The notes: generated by a model not told the origin, from the sequence alone. A stretch of DNA of 64,000 bases from an uncultured Eubacteriales bacterium (GCA_934457115.1 CAKSHI010000003.1:1-64000); one strand, 5' to 3'; shown: positions 14,106-23,758, counted from the first letter of the stretch. A program made the numbers and translations.

Positions 14106-15908
14106 TTAAGCTAATCTATCTTCGAGTTTTGAAAGCTCATTTGCAAGTTTACTTGGTAGTTTGTTGGAGAATTTCTTATAAAATTCTTTTATACCTAAAG
14201 CTTCTTGTTTCCATAAGTCATTATCGACTTCTAATATTTTTTCCAATGATTCCAAACTAAAGTCAAGGCCATCCAAATTTATATCTTTTGCATATGGTAC
14301 ATAGCCTATAGCGGTTTCCTTTGCGTCTACTTGGTTATCGCATCGTTTTAGTATCCACTCTAGGACTCTTAGGTTATCACCAAATCCAGGCCAAATGAAG
14401 TGACCATCTTCGTCAATTCTAAACCAGTTAACATTAAATATTTTTGGAGCTTTGTCCCCGAGTTTTTCACCCATTTCAAACCAGTGATTGAAATAGTCTG
14501 CCATGTGATAGCCGCAGAACGGAAGCATTGCCATTGGATCTCTACGTACAACACCTACAGCTCCGGTAGCGGCTGCAGTAGTTTCAGATGCCATGATTGA
14601 TCCTATAAAGACACCGTTGTCCCAATCGCGAGATTGATATACAAGCGGAGTTGTTTGTGCTCTACGTCCACCAAAGATAATTGCTGAAATCGGCACTCCG
14701 TTTACGTTTTCAAATTCAGGGCTTATACATGGGCAATTCTTAGCAGGAGATGTAAAACGGCTGTTGGGATGTGCACCCTTTTCAATTGCTGTTTGACCGT
14801 TCCAAGGTTCACCTTTCCAGTTTAGTGCATTTTCCGGTGGATTTTTATCAAGTCCTTCCCACCAAACAGTGTTATCATCTAGATTTTGGACAACATTTGT
14901 GAAGATTGTACCTTTTCTTGTAGAAGCCAAGGCATTTGGATTTGACTTTTTGTTGGTTCCCGGCGCAACACCAAAGAATCCGTTTTCAGGGTTAATAGCC
15001 CAAAGCCTTCCGTCAGGGCCTTGTCTCATCCAAGCGATGTCGTCACCGACACACCAAACCTTGTATCCTTTTTCACGATATCCCTCAGGTGGAATTAACA
15101 TTGCAAGGTTAGTTTTGCCGCAAGCAGACGGGAAAGCAGCAGTAATATATTTTATCTCGCCTTGAGGATTTTCTATACCTAAAATTAGCATATGTTCTGC
15201 CATCCAACCTTCGTTTTTACCAAGGAATGAGGCAATTCTTAATGCGAAACACTTTTTACCTAAAAGAACATTTCCGCCATATCCCGAGTTAACGGAGATT
15301 ATAGTATTATCTTCAGGGAAGTGGCAAATATATCTGTTTTCTTCATCAATATCACATTTACAATGGAGTCCACGTACCCAGTCATTGCTTGTATTTCCTA
15401 ATGTATCCATGACATCTTTTCCAACACGTGTCATAATGGCCATATTTAAAACAACGTAAATCGAGTCGGTAAGTTCTATGCCTATTTTAGATAAAGGAGA
15501 ACCAATAGGTCCCATAGAATACGGTATAACATACATTGTACGATCATTGTAACTGTTTTTAGCTATAGAATAAAGTTTTTCATAGGCTTCTTTAGGATTC
15601 CACCAATTGTTAGTAGGGCCTGCATCCTCTTCGTTTCTAGAGCAGATGAAGGTTCTTCCTTCTACTCTGGCAACATCGTTTACAGCAGTCCTGTGTAGGT
15701 AGCAGCCCGGGAGTTTTTCTTCATTAAGTTTGATCATTTCCCCGGATTCACAAGCCTCTTTGCGAAGTTCTTCTAATTGTTCTTCAGAACCGTCTATCCA
15801 AACGATTTCCTTTGGATTTACGAGGTTTTTCATTTCAGATATCCAATTTAATATAGTTGGATTTTGAGTTAAAGGCTCCGAATGTAGGGAAGTGTGATTT
15901 TTTATCAT
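14106..15908 (-). CDS. pckG: Phosphoenolpyruvate carboxykinase (GTP)
   Basis: PckG interconverts oxaloacetate and phosphoenolpyruvate with GTP/GDP; in fermenting anaerobes it often works in the carboxylating direction. The GTP-type signature FPSACGKTNLAML lies near residue 260, with the hyper-reactive Cys before the P-loop GKTN; the ATP-type enzyme lacks this. Other family motifs are visible, such as GGRRAQTTPLVY and FGDNLRVLEWI. I prefer the ATG at 15908 (600 residues) because AAAGG is 9 bases upstream; the ATG at 15917 directly abuts it. The gene is single and minus-strand. Confidence 0.96.
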   Translation of the reverse strand: MIKNHTSLHSEPLTQNPTILNWISEMKNLVNPKEIVWIDGSEEQLEELRKEACESGEMIKLNEEKLPGCYLHRTAVNDVARVEGRTFICSRNEEDAGPTNNWWNPKEAYEKLYSIAKNSYNDRTMYVIPYSMGPIGSPLSKIGIELTDSIYVVLNMAIMTRVGKDVMDTLGNTSNDWVRGLHCKCDIDEENRYICHFPEDNTIISVNSGYGGNVLLGKKCFALRIASFLGKNEGWMAEHMLILGIENPQGEIKYITAAFPSACGKTNLAMLIPPEGYREKGYKVWCVGDDIAWMRQGPDGRLWAINPENGFFGVAPGTNKKSNPNALASTRKGTIFTNVVQNLDDNTVWWEGLDKNPPENALNWKGEPWNGQTAIEKGAHPNSRFTSPAKNCPCISPEFENVNGVPISAIIFGGRRAQTTPLVYQSRDWDNGVFIGSIMASETTAAATGAVGVVRRDPMAMLPFCGYHMADYFNHWFEMGEKLGDKAPKIFNVNWFRIDEDGHFIWPGFGDNLRVLEWILKRCDNQVDAKETAIGYVPYAKDINLDGLDFSLESLEKILEVDNDLWKQEALGIKEFYKKFSNKLPSKLANELSKLEDRLA

Positions 15909-16062
15909 AAAGTTCATCCTTTCATAGCTAAACTATTTTTTATTATAGTACATTTAAGCTTAGTAATCAATCAACAAATTTAGAGCTTTTTTGATAGCAA
16001 ATTATAAATAAATATTATTTACTTTGATTATCTGGATATTTCGGTAAATTTCTTCCATTTTT

Positions 16063-16527
16063 TTAGAGTTTTATAATTTCCATATCTATTTTTCCATCAT
16101 CTATATTGATTATTCCGTATGATGGTATACGCTCGTTAAGACTGCCGGGATTCATTATATAAATTCCGTTTTCGTTTGTGGTTATAGGTTGGTGGGTATG
16201 GCCGAAAAGAAGGATATCTATTTGTTTTTCCTTTGCCTCTAGGTATATTGGGAAGATTTCATTTTTTACATTAAAAATATGACCGTGGGTCATAAGAATT
16301 TTTTTGCCATCAACTTGATATTCGCCGATTAGCGGGAGTTTCGAGCCTAAGTCACAATTGCCCTTTACGCCTATAAATTCTTTTTTGGGGAATTCCTTTT
16401 TAGCTTTTAATACATCTTTTTCGCCGTCACCAAGATGAATTATTAAGGAGGCATCGTTTTCTTTTTTTATTACATCAAATAAATTTTTAGTATTGCCGTG
16501 AGTGTCTGATAATATTAATAGTTTCAT
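16063..16527 (-). CDS. YfcE/MJ0936-family phosphodiesterase
   Basis: This 154-residue calcineurin-like metallophosphoesterase shows all metal-site motifs of the small YfcE group: LSDTHGN at residues 5-11, HLGDGEKD near 33, GVKGNCD near 55, MTHGH near 79 and LFGHTHQP near 107. Family members cleave phosphodiesters with Mn or similar metals; the natural substrate is unknown. The gene stands alone with an AAGGAG site. Confidence 0.9.
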   Translation of the reverse strand: MKLLILSDTHGNTKNLFDVIKKENDASLIIHLGDGEKDVLKAKKEFPKKEFIGVKGNCDLGSKLPLIGEYQVDGKKILMTHGHIFNVKNEIFPIYLEAKEKQIDILLFGHTHQPITTNENGIYIMNPGSLNERIPSYGIINIDDGKIDMEIIKL

Positions 16528-16644
16528 ATAAATCTCCTTATATTTTCACAAATATATGATTTTTAGAATATAATACCGTATCGCTTATAAACTTTCTCAT
16601 ACTTTAAATGCACATTTCATATTATATAAAAAGGTGGTGATATT

Positions 16645-16893
16645 ATGTCAATCAACAAAGATAATGATATAAATAATTTATTAAATTCCGTTTCTCAAAA
16701 ATTAGGAAGTAGCAACGAGGAAGTTAAGAAGGCTGCTCAAAATAAGGACTTTTCAAATCTCTTTAATAAGATTGACCCTAAGGATGCCCAAAAAATTCAA
16801 AGTGTCTTAGCAGACAAAGCGGCAACTGAAAAAATTCTAGCTTCTCCAAAAGCTCAAGCACTAATTAAGAAATTATTGGGAGACAATAAATAA
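16645..16893 (+). CDS. Small cytoplasmic protein, first of a three-gene operon
   Basis: I do not recognise a named family. The 82-residue protein is polar, without signal peptide or membrane segment, and rich in Lys, Asn, Asp and Ala, with predicted helices (NNLLNSVSQKLGSSNEEVKK, KAATEKILASPKAQALIKKLL). AAGGTGGTG precedes the ATG. Its stop codon overlaps the ATG of the next gene by one base (TAATG), so the two are translationally coupled. Confidence 0.75.
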   Translation: MSINKDNDINNLLNSVSQKLGSSNEEVKKAAQNKDFSNLFNKIDPKDAQKIQSVLADKAATEKILASPKAQALIKKLLGDNK

Positions 16894-17252
16894 TGGCCGA
16901 TTTATCCAACAAGTTAAATGAAATTTTATCCGATCCTCAAATGATGGAGCAAATAAAGGGATTATCGTCAATGCTTGGTATGCAAAACGAAGAGGAAGAA
17001 ACACATAAAAGCAAACCGCAAAAACAGGAACCTCATGAGGATAATCCAATGTTTTCGGATGAAACAATGGGTATGATTATGAAAATAATGCCTCTTTTAT
17101 CATCTGTCAGGCAAGACGATGCAAATACAAACCTCTTAAGAGCTCTGCGCCCGCTTTTGGGGGCAGAGCGGCAAAAGAAGGTGGATGAGGCAATTAAGAT
17201 AATGCAAATGATGAAGTTTTTACCTATACTTAAGAGTCAAGGCATACTTTGA
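16893..17252 (+). CDS. Small protein with two helical segments, second of the operon
   Basis: The 119-residue protein has two Met/Leu-rich helical parts separated by a charged linker: LSDPQMMEQIKGLSSMLGM at the N-terminus, and MKIMPLLSSV followed by LLRALRPLLGAERQKKVDEA at the C-terminus. The second part recalls a conserved but uncharacterised clostridial protein type with a LLRAL(K/R)P-L pattern. No signal peptide. It is coupled to the gene before it, and the next begins 8 bases after it. Confidence 0.75.
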   Translation: MADLSNKLNEILSDPQMMEQIKGLSSMLGMQNEEEETHKSKPQKQEPHEDNPMFSDETMGMIMKIMPLLSSVRQDDANTNLLRALRPLLGAERQKKVDEAIKIMQMMKFLPILKSQGIL

Positions 17253-17260
17253 GGTGAATT

Positions 17261-17677
17261 ATGAGTGTAAATTATGATAACCAAGACGATATGCAAAGGT
17301 TGCAGCAAGAAGCTATACGAAGAGTAAGGGAGATGCAGTCAAGGGCCAAGGTCAATATTGAAAATACAAATAAAGAGGTCAAACAGTCCCAGCCTAAGAA
17401 TAAGAATGTCCGTCAAACTGAGAAACCAAGGCCAAAAGAACCTTTAAAAGAGGCTCGCTATAATATGCAAAGCGAGCCAAAGTTAAATCACGAACGGGAT
17501 AATCTACATAAAAAAAGTTATAAGGTTAAAAATAACAAAAGTCAGCCGCAACTTGACCTAATGAGTAATATAATGAAAAACAAGGATCAAAATTTAATAT
17601 TGATTTTAATTTTAATCCTTGTAGGCGAAGAGGCTGATGCAGGTTTAATATTAGCTCTTTTGTATTTAATGATGTAG
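17261..17677 (+). CDS. Basic protein with very hydrophobic C-terminal tail
   Basis: The 138-residue protein is Lys/Arg/Gln-rich and probably disordered for about 105 residues, then ends with a tail in which LILILILILVGEEADAG is followed by LILALLYLMM. Two short hydrophobic stretches split by an acidic turn could form a hairpin in the membrane or an oligomerisation motif. Function unknown. It is the third gene of the operon, and its stop lies one base from the end of the convergent gene. Confidence 0.72.
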   Translation: MSVNYDNQDDMQRLQQEAIRRVREMQSRAKVNIENTNKEVKQSQPKNKNVRQTEKPRPKEPLKEARYNMQSEPKLNHERDNLHKKSYKVKNNKSQPQLDLMSNIMKNKDQNLILILILILVGEEADAGLILALLYLMM

Positions 17678-17678
17678 A

Positions 17679-18587
17679 TTAAAGGTTAGATACGGATGAT
17701 ATGTAATATTTCTTTGTAGATACATCTTTTTTTAAGGTGTATCTCATTTTTTTACTTGGGGTTTGGTTATCTACTGATCCCTCATATGGATCCGCCGGTT
17801 CAAGATATGCGACTGTGAGATTGATTTCGTCAGAGCCTATTTCTTGAGACTCAGTATTTGGTATAAAGCAATCACCGTTTCCCTTTGGGCTTATATGAAA
17901 CTCCTTATTGTTAGGGTCTACCTCAAAGAACGAACCACCTTTAAGGTCATCTATTTTAAGTTGATAGTTTGAACCAAAAAGTTCTTTAGAGGAGTTGTCT
18001 ATATCGCTAAATGGAATTACGGTACATCCGTTTTGGTCGAAATTATTGTAATAGTCCATGGGTTTTGACAATATAGTGCTCCATATAGAAGCTTCTAAGG
18101 CTACTTGACTATCTAGACTATTTACATCGTCAAACGGTTGGGGATCTTGCATAACCAGCGGCAGTATAAACATATCATAATTTACGTCGCCAGTGTTCTT
18201 AAAAAGACTTGTTTTATCAAATAAGCCTACAAAAACCGCAACCATAGCAATTGCTGCCAAACTTAATATTACAGCCTTAAAAGCTTTAGGCTTTTTATTG
18301 ATTATATGTTTATATTTAGTAGGGGCGTTATCTTCCCTATTTTCAAAAGAATAATCGTTGAAATTATCTTTTTTAGGGATTTCATCTTGGCCTTGGCTGT
18401 TATCTTTGAAATCGTCTAAAAAAAGGTCCTCGGTGCTTTTTTCGTTATTCTTAGGCGCTGAAAGAGAATCTTTGCTTTTTACTGCTTTTGAAGAAGAGTT
18501 AAAAGAACTTATATCTTCTTTATTGCGGTAGTCAACACAATAAGAATCGATTTCAAAATTTTCTTTGCGGCTTTCAGACTTATTCAT
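17679..18587 (-). CDS. Bitopic membrane protein of unknown function, downstream of proA
   Basis: The 302-residue protein has about 100 hydrophilic, charged residues, then one membrane helix (FKAVILSLAAIAMVAVFVGLF near residues 104-124), then an extracellular domain of about 175 residues with no motif I know. The topology suggests a cytoplasmic N-terminus. It starts 11 bases after the proA stop behind AAGGAGATA, so it is co-transcribed with proB-proA, but nothing links it to proline synthesis. Confidence 0.75.
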   Translation of the reverse strand: MNKSESRKENFEIDSYCVDYRNKEDISSFNSSSKAVKSKDSLSAPKNNEKSTEDLFLDDFKDNSQGQDEIPKKDNFNDYSFENREDNAPTKYKHIINKKPKAFKAVILSLAAIAMVAVFVGLFDKTSLFKNTGDVNYDMFILPLVMQDPQPFDDVNSLDSQVALEASIWSTILSKPMDYYNNFDQNGCTVIPFSDIDNSSKELFGSNYQLKIDDLKGGSFFEVDPNNKEFHISPKGNGDCFIPNTESQEIGSDEINLTVAYLEPADPYEGSVDNQTPSKKMRYTLKKDVSTKKYYISSVSNL

Positions 18588-18598
18588 GGGGTATCTCC

Positions 18599-19834
18599 TT
18601 ATCTAATTTGGCCGTTTCCGTTTATTATAAATTTCATAGAGGTAAGTTCATTTATACCCATAGGTCCTCTTGCGTGGAGTTTTTGAGTAGATATTCCTAT
18701 CTCTGCTCCAAGACCAAACTGACCTCCGTCAGTAAATCGGGTAGAAGCGTTAACATATACGGCAGCGGCATCTATTGTGTTAGTAAACTTTGTTGCGTTT
18801 TCATAGTTATCAGTAATAATAGCTTCACTGTGGTGAGTCGAATATTTTTCTATATGTTCTATTGCTTGGTCGAAGTTGTCGACTACTTTTAAAGCTAATA
18901 TATAATCCAAAAACTCGTATTTGTAATCATCTTCAGTTGCTTTGATAACTTCATTACCAAGGATTTCGATGGATTTTTCACAGCCTCTAAGCTCTACGTT
19001 TTTCTCATCGAGTTTAGCTTTCATTTTAGGGAGAAGTTCCTTCGCTATGTTTTTATGCACAAGTACAGTTTCTGCGGCATTACATACTGATGGACGTGAC
19101 GTTTTAGCATTATTGATAATATTTACAGCCATATCTATATTTGCAAATTCATCTACATATATGTGACAATTGCCGACACCCGTTTCTATGACAGGTACAG
19201 TTGCGTTTTCAACGACAGACTTTATAAGTCCGGCTCCTCCTCTTGGAATCAATACATCAAGGTATTTGTTCATTGTCATAAGCTTTTTGGATGATTCTCT
19301 TGTGGTATCTTCTATGAGTTGTATTGAATCCTTAGGCAAGCCGGCTCTTTCGAGGGAGTCTCTCATGATTTTGACTATAGCCTTGTTAGAATTTATAGCT
19401 TCTTTTCCGCCTCTTAGGATTACTGCGTTGCCCGCTTTTAAGCATAATGCTGCAGCATCGGCAGTAACATTTGGGCGCGCTTCATAGATAATACCTATTA
19501 CACCTAATGGTACTCTAACTTTCTTGATATAAAGGTCGTTTTCTGTCTTACATCCGTCTAAAACTTTGCCAATAGGGTCTTGCATAGCAGATACCTTAAT
19601 AATCCCTTTGGAGATATCTTCGATTCTTTCTTTTGAAAGGCGTAATCTATCCAAAAGAGATGCAGTTAAGCCAGCATTTTTACCGTTTTCAATGTCGACT
19701 TGATTAGCCTTTAGTATTTCATCTTGCCTTTTTATAAGGTCTTCTGCAATATTTATAAGTGCGTCATTTTTTCTTTTACCCTCTATGGATAAAACTTTAG
19801 CAGCTTTTTTTGCGTTTATTCCCATTTGTTCCAT
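18599..19834 (-). CDS. proA: Gamma-glutamyl phosphate reductase
   Basis: ProA reduces glutamyl 5-phosphate to glutamate semialdehyde with NADPH, the second step of proline synthesis. The 411-residue protein shows EARPNVTADAAALCLKAGNA near residue 112, ILRGGKEA, IPRGGAGL, and the catalytic Cys in SRPSVCNAAETVLVH near 255. I chose the ATG at 19834 because GGAG lies about 10 bases upstream; an in-frame start at 19894 would fall inside proB. It follows proB by 16 bases. Confidence 0.96.
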   Translation of the reverse strand: MEQMGINAKKAAKVLSIEGKRKNDALINIAEDLIKRQDEILKANQVDIENGKNAGLTASLLDRLRLSKERIEDISKGIIKVSAMQDPIGKVLDGCKTENDLYIKKVRVPLGVIGIIYEARPNVTADAAALCLKAGNAVILRGGKEAINSNKAIVKIMRDSLERAGLPKDSIQLIEDTTRESSKKLMTMNKYLDVLIPRGGAGLIKSVVENATVPVIETGVGNCHIYVDEFANIDMAVNIINNAKTSRPSVCNAAETVLVHKNIAKELLPKMKAKLDEKNVELRGCEKSIEILGNEVIKATEDDYKYEFLDYILALKVVDNFDQAIEHIEKYSTHHSEAIITDNYENATKFTNTIDAAAVYVNASTRFTDGGQFGLGAEIGISTQKLHARGPMGINELTSMKFIINGNGQIR

Positions 19835-19850
19835 GATATCGTGCTCCTTT

Positions 19851-20636
19851 TTATTTTTCTGCGATAAATAATGTGCCCGGCATAGGGCCTTCAAATACTT
19901 TGTATATCATATTGGGGTCATTTCCGCTCATAACGCAGCAGTTAATGCCTGCGTTGGTAGCAAGTTCAGCTGCGGAAATTTTGCTTCTCATTCCGCCAGT
20001 TCCTCGATTTGAGCCCGTAGCCTTTGCAAGGTTTTTAATGTGATCATCTATAACTTTAACCTCTTTTATTTGTAAAGCATTAGGGTTTACTCGTGGATCT
20101 TCTTGGTATAGACCGTCAAAGTCTGTCAATATTATAAGAAGGTCAGCTTTTACAATCTTTGCAACTATAGCCGAAAGGTTGTCGTTATCGCCAAAATTTG
20201 AACCATCAAGCTCATCAGTAGCGACAGTATCATTTTCGTTTACTATAGGTATAATGCCCATTTTTATCAAGGTGTCAAAGGTGTCGATTACGTGCTCTTT
20301 TGAGTGTTTTATATCAACTACATCTCTTGTCAACAATACTTGAGAGATGTGGTGATTATATTCAGAAAAGAATTTTAAGTATGTGGATATCAGCTCACAT
20401 TGTCCAATTGCCGCTAAGGCCTGACGCTCTTTTGTACTTTCGGGTCTTTCTTTTAGGTTAAGCATACCCATACCAACGCCGATAGCGCCGGAACTTACAA
20501 GTATAACCTCTCTTCCTGAATTTTGAATACAACTTAAAACTTTGCAAAGACGTTCCACTCTTTTAAGGTTGAGTTTACCATTATCGTAAGTTAAACTGGA
20601 TGTACCAACTTTAACTACTATTCGTTTGTTTTTCAT
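19851..20636 (-). CDS. proB: Glutamate 5-kinase (short form without PUA domain)
   Basis: ProB phosphorylates glutamate with ATP and is usually feedback-inhibited by proline. The 261 residues cover only the amino acid kinase domain: KVGTSSLT at residues 9-16, LVSSGAIGVGMG near 48, IVNENDTVATDEL near 135, FGDNDNLSAIVAK and LTDFDGLYQEDPR. The C-terminal PUA domain of the 370-residue Escherichia coli type is missing, as in several Firmicutes. It forms an operon with proA. Confidence 0.95.
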   Translation of the reverse strand: MKNKRIVVKVGTSSLTYDNGKLNLKRVERLCKVLSCIQNSGREVILVSSGAIGVGMGMLNLKERPESTKERQALAAIGQCELISTYLKFFSEYNHHISQVLLTRDVVDIKHSKEHVIDTFDTLIKMGIIPIVNENDTVATDELDGSNFGDNDNLSAIVAKIVKADLLIILTDFDGLYQEDPRVNPNALQIKEVKVIDDHIKNLAKATGSNRGTGGMRSKISAAELATNAGINCCVMSGNDPNMIYKVFEGPMPGTLFIAEK

Positions 20637-20842
20637 CTTATATTTCCTCCAAAAAGCAAATGGTATTGCTTCGTAATAACTAAAATTATATTTTTATTTT
20701 ACCATTAAAAACTTTTGCTTGCAAATATAGCACTGCTGTAGGGTTTTAAAGGGATTGGGTATTTGTCGTATAACATAGTTTATTGACTTATTGGGCGATA
20801 AAAAATATAATTATAAAGAAATGGAAAAATAGGAGGTATTAA

Positions 20843-21508
20843 ATGGAATATATATATATTAAAAACTTATTGAATTTAGAAAAGACGATTGCAAAGGAAC
20901 TTTTTAGTGATAAGACTTATCCATGGGAGGTTTTGCCGCATATAGGGGACTTTATATTAAAAATAGGGGAAAATCTCAATGAAGAAGAGTATACTAAACT
21001 AAATGATAATGTTTGGATATCGAAAAGCGCAAAAATAGCACCCACGGCAATGATAAACGGTCCTGCTATAATTTGCAAAAATGCAGAAGTAAGACATTGT
21101 GCATTTATAAGAGGAAATGCTATAGTAGGGGAAAATGCCGTGGTAGGAAATTCGACGGAGCTTAAAAATGTCATTTTGTTTGATAATGTGCAGGTTCCTC
21201 ATTATAACTATGTGGGAGATTCCATATTGGGATACAAGGCTCATATGGGAGCGGGATCTATTACATCCAACGTCAAGTCTGACAAGACTTTAGTTGCAGT
21301 TTCATATTTTGGGGATAAGGTCGAAACAGGCCTTAAAAAATTTGGGGCTATTTTAGGAGACAATGTTGAAGTAGGGTGCAACTCAGTATTAAACCCCGGC
21401 TCAATTATTGGTAGAAGCAGTAATATTTATCCCTTATCTATGGTTAGGGGTTATGTATCTGCAAACAGTATATATAAAAACAAAAATGAGATTATAGCTA
21501 AAAAATAG
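20843..21508 (+). CDS. Left-handed beta-helix (hexapeptide repeat) protein
   Basis: The 221-residue protein is built mainly of hexapeptide repeats from residue about 55 on: VWISKSAKIAPTA, AIICKNAEVRHCAFIRGNAIVG, NAVVGNSTELKNVILFDNVQVPHYNYVGDSIL. It lacks a nucleotidyltransferase domain. The pattern around PHYNYVGDSILG and HMGAGSITSNVK resembles the C-terminal acyltransferase half of GlmU-type proteins, so a sugar-nucleotide acetyltransferase is possible. AGGAGG precedes the ATG; the next gene follows after about 60 bases. Confidence 0.82.
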   Translation: MEYIYIKNLLNLEKTIAKELFSDKTYPWEVLPHIGDFILKIGENLNEEEYTKLNDNVWISKSAKIAPTAMINGPAIICKNAEVRHCAFIRGNAIVGENAVVGNSTELKNVILFDNVQVPHYNYVGDSILGYKAHMGAGSITSNVKSDKTLVAVSYFGDKVETGLKKFGAILGDNVEVGCNSVLNPGSIIGRSSNIYPLSMVRGYVSANSIYKNKNEIIAKK

Positions 21509-21566
21509 TACTTATATTTAGTGAATATTTGAATAATTTAGATGTTGAAATAATGGGGGATTGTTG

Positions 21567-22679
21567 ATGGCCAAAAGGTATGCTAAGAAAAGATCCGGGA
21601 GTAGTAACAAAAAAACAGTTATAATGTTGGTTGTTGTATTAGTTTTAGTGTTGATGTCGAGTGTTCTGTATTTTTGTTATGATAAGTATGTAGAAGTGCC
21701 TCAAGTAGGTGTTAATAGTTCATTGCAGGGCGCAAAAAAGACAAAATCAAGTACTGAATCAAAGTATAAAAATCCCCTTACGGGGCTTGATATAGATGCG
21801 GAATATGAAAAAAGCAGACCATATGCAATAATGATAAACAATATCGATTTAGCTCAGCCCCTTTTGGGAGTTTCGCAGGCGGATGTTATGTATGAGTGTT
21901 TGGTTGAGGGTGGAATTACAAGAATATTAGCTGTTTTTCAAACTCCTAAGGATGTTGCCCAAATTGGAAGTATAAGGAGCGCAAGGCCGGATTTCATAAA
22001 CATAGCTCAAGGTTTAGATGCTATATACTTTCACATAGGGGGAAGTAGTCAAGCGCAACAAATGCTTGAAAACACGAGTATTGATTCCTTTGATTTAGGA
22101 AACTATACTGATATGATGTGGCGAGACCAACAAAGAATGAATAATTTAGGTCCTGAACATAGTGCACTTACATCAGGTCAAAAGCTTATTGCCGGGGTAT
22201 TAGAGGATGCAACAAGGACTAAAATGAAGTCGAGCTATACCTTTAAACAGGAGTTTTCAAATGATAAATCTCAAGTTTTGGCAGGAGTAGACGCTAAAAA
22301 TATTACTGCTACTTTTTCGAATTATAAGAATACTAATTTTTTATATGATGAGGATGAAAAAGAGTATCTTGTATACCAATTCGGCACTCCTCAAATGGAT
22401 GCTAATGCGGGAGTACAAAATTCTAGAAAGAATGTAATTATACTTAACGTAAATTCTTATCAAATTGATGATGAGGGTCATATGGGGATGGATCTTGTTG
22501 GACACTCCGGTGACGGTAAATATATAAGCATGGGTAAATCTATAGATATAAAATGGTCGAAAACAAGCGAGACTGAGCCTATTAGATATAAAACATCAGA
22601 TGGACAGGATTTAATCATGATTCCGGGGCAATCTTATATATGTACAATCCCTCTTAATAAAAGTATTGATATTAAATAG
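21567..22679 (+). CDS. YerB-like DUF3048 membrane-anchored protein
   Basis: The protein (370 residues from the ATG at 21567, seven bases after GGGGGA) has a basic start, one membrane anchor (TVIMLVVVLVLVLMSSVLYFC near residues 17-37) and an extracellular DUF3048 region: NPLTGLDID, RPYAIMINN, QADVMYECLVEGGITR, IGSIRSARPDF. YerB of Bacillus subtilis is a member; the family is extracytoplasmic and of uncertain role. The C-terminal part with ILNVNSYQIDD and GKSIDIKWSK is the second family domain. No lipobox is visible. Confidence 0.87.
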   Translation: MAKRYAKKRSGSSNKKTVIMLVVVLVLVLMSSVLYFCYDKYVEVPQVGVNSSLQGAKKTKSSTESKYKNPLTGLDIDAEYEKSRPYAIMINNIDLAQPLLGVSQADVMYECLVEGGITRILAVFQTPKDVAQIGSIRSARPDFINIAQGLDAIYFHIGGSSQAQQMLENTSIDSFDLGNYTDMMWRDQQRMNNLGPEHSALTSGQKLIAGVLEDATRTKMKSSYTFKQEFSNDKSQVLAGVDAKNITATFSNYKNTNFLYDEDEKEYLVYQFGTPQMDANAGVQNSRKNVIILNVNSYQIDDEGHMGMDLVGHSGDGKYISMGKSIDIKWSKTSETEPIRYKTSDGQDLIMIPGQSYICTIPLNKSIDIK

Positions 22680-22686
22680 GTATATA

Positions 22687-22860
22687 TTTATAATCAAAGT
22701 GAAGATGTGCCCTGCCACTTTAAACGGCGGGGCACATCCAAGATTTCAGTGGAAGACATATAATCCCATACTGAAACCCTGATAAACTAACGCTCACTTT
22801 GCACTGCTTGCAATATGTTGTATGCTCTGCTCTTTGCAAGTAAAGCAGGGCGTTTTCCCG
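22687..22860 (+). repeat. Structured ~175-bp intergenic repeat, copy 2
   Basis: This is the best-folded copy. GTGCCCTGCC pairs with GGCGGGGCAC around ACTTTAAAC. GATTTCAGT pairs with ACTGAAACC around a loop containing GACATATAATCC. CTGCTTGCAA pairs with TTGCAAG...CAG further on. It begins 8 bases after the YerB-like gene. Confidence 0.78.
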
Positions 22861-22861
22861 A

Positions 22862-22898
22862 TAAAGAAGCACTCGACTGTAAGTCGAGTGCTTCTTTA
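22862..22898. terminator. Bidirectional terminator
   Basis: AAAGAAGCACTCGACT pairs perfectly with AGTCGAGTGCTTCTTT around GTA, between convergent genes. Confidence 0.85.
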
Positions 22899-22899
22899 G

Positions 22900-23613
22900 T
22901 TAGAACCATGATGAAAGGTGAGCTCGTTCCATAGCCCCTAGGACTTTTTTTCTTAAATGGGGGTATTGTTTTTCAAGCTCATGTATTAGCATTTTTGTGT
23001 TTTGACGTTCAGTAATGCCATCTGCAGGACAAACGCTTTTTTCAACGGGTAAGTTATATCTTGTGGAGAAACTCTTGATTTCATTTTCAGTTACGTATAT
23101 GAAAGGTCTTATTAAATGAATGTCTCTCCTTGAAAGATATGTAATAGGGGAGAAACATGATAAAGTTCCGCAATTGAAAAGGTTCATAAAGAAAGTCTCC
23201 ACGGCATCATCAAAGTGGTGACCTAAAGCAAGCTTATTACACCCATGTTCTAAAACCATAGAGTGGAGTATGCCCCTTCTCATCTTAGCGCAAAGACTGC
23301 AAGGATTTTTTTCTTTTCTAATATCAAAGATTATTTCTCCAAGTTGAGTCCTTTTTATATAATATGGGACATTAAGACGTCGACATAATTCCTCAATTTT
23401 AGAGTAATCTGCTTCTACAGAGTTAAAACAGGGGTCGGCAGTAATGGCTATCAGTTCAAAATTTTTAGGGTAAAACTTTTTAAGTTCAGCCAATGCACAT
23501 AATAACACAAGGGAATCCTTACCCCCTGATATACCAATTGCAATTTTATCATTTTCTTCTATCATATTGTATTTTTGCACAGCTGAACGTGTTAAGGATA
23601 CTAATTTTCGCAA
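22900..23613 (-). CDS. TtcA-like tRNA thiolation / PP-loop ATPase
   Basis: The 237-residue protein has the PP-loop SGGKDS at residues 29-34, which binds ATP and adenylates a tRNA base. CSLCAKMRRG near residue 105 supplies the Cys pair of the TtcA group, and GHHFDDAVETFFMNL near 130 is also diagnostic. TtcA makes 2-thiocytidine at position 32 of some tRNAs using a [4Fe-4S] cluster. Firmicutes carry several TtcA relatives, so the exact base is uncertain. A third Cys occurs in VCPADG near the C-terminus. Confidence 0.85.
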   Translation of the reverse strand: MRKLVSLTRSAVQKYNMIEENDKIAIGISGGKDSLVLLCALAELKKFYPKNFELIAITADPCFNSVEADYSKIEELCRRLNVPYYIKRTQLGEIIFDIRKEKNPCSLCAKMRRGILHSMVLEHGCNKLALGHHFDDAVETFFMNLFNCGTLSCFSPITYLSRRDIHLIRPFIYVTENEIKSFSTRYNLPVEKSVCPADGITERQNTKMLIHELEKQYPHLRKKVLGAMERAHLSSWF

Positions 23614-23758
23614 AATATTCTTCCTTTCAAGATTAATATTTATATTTTATTCTAAAAGAGAACTTTTTTCAATCTTAATTTAAATATAAAAAGAATATAG
23701 ATAAAGACAACCTCATATATATAACCGTCTAATATAATTTTTAGAATGTGGTGAAAAG

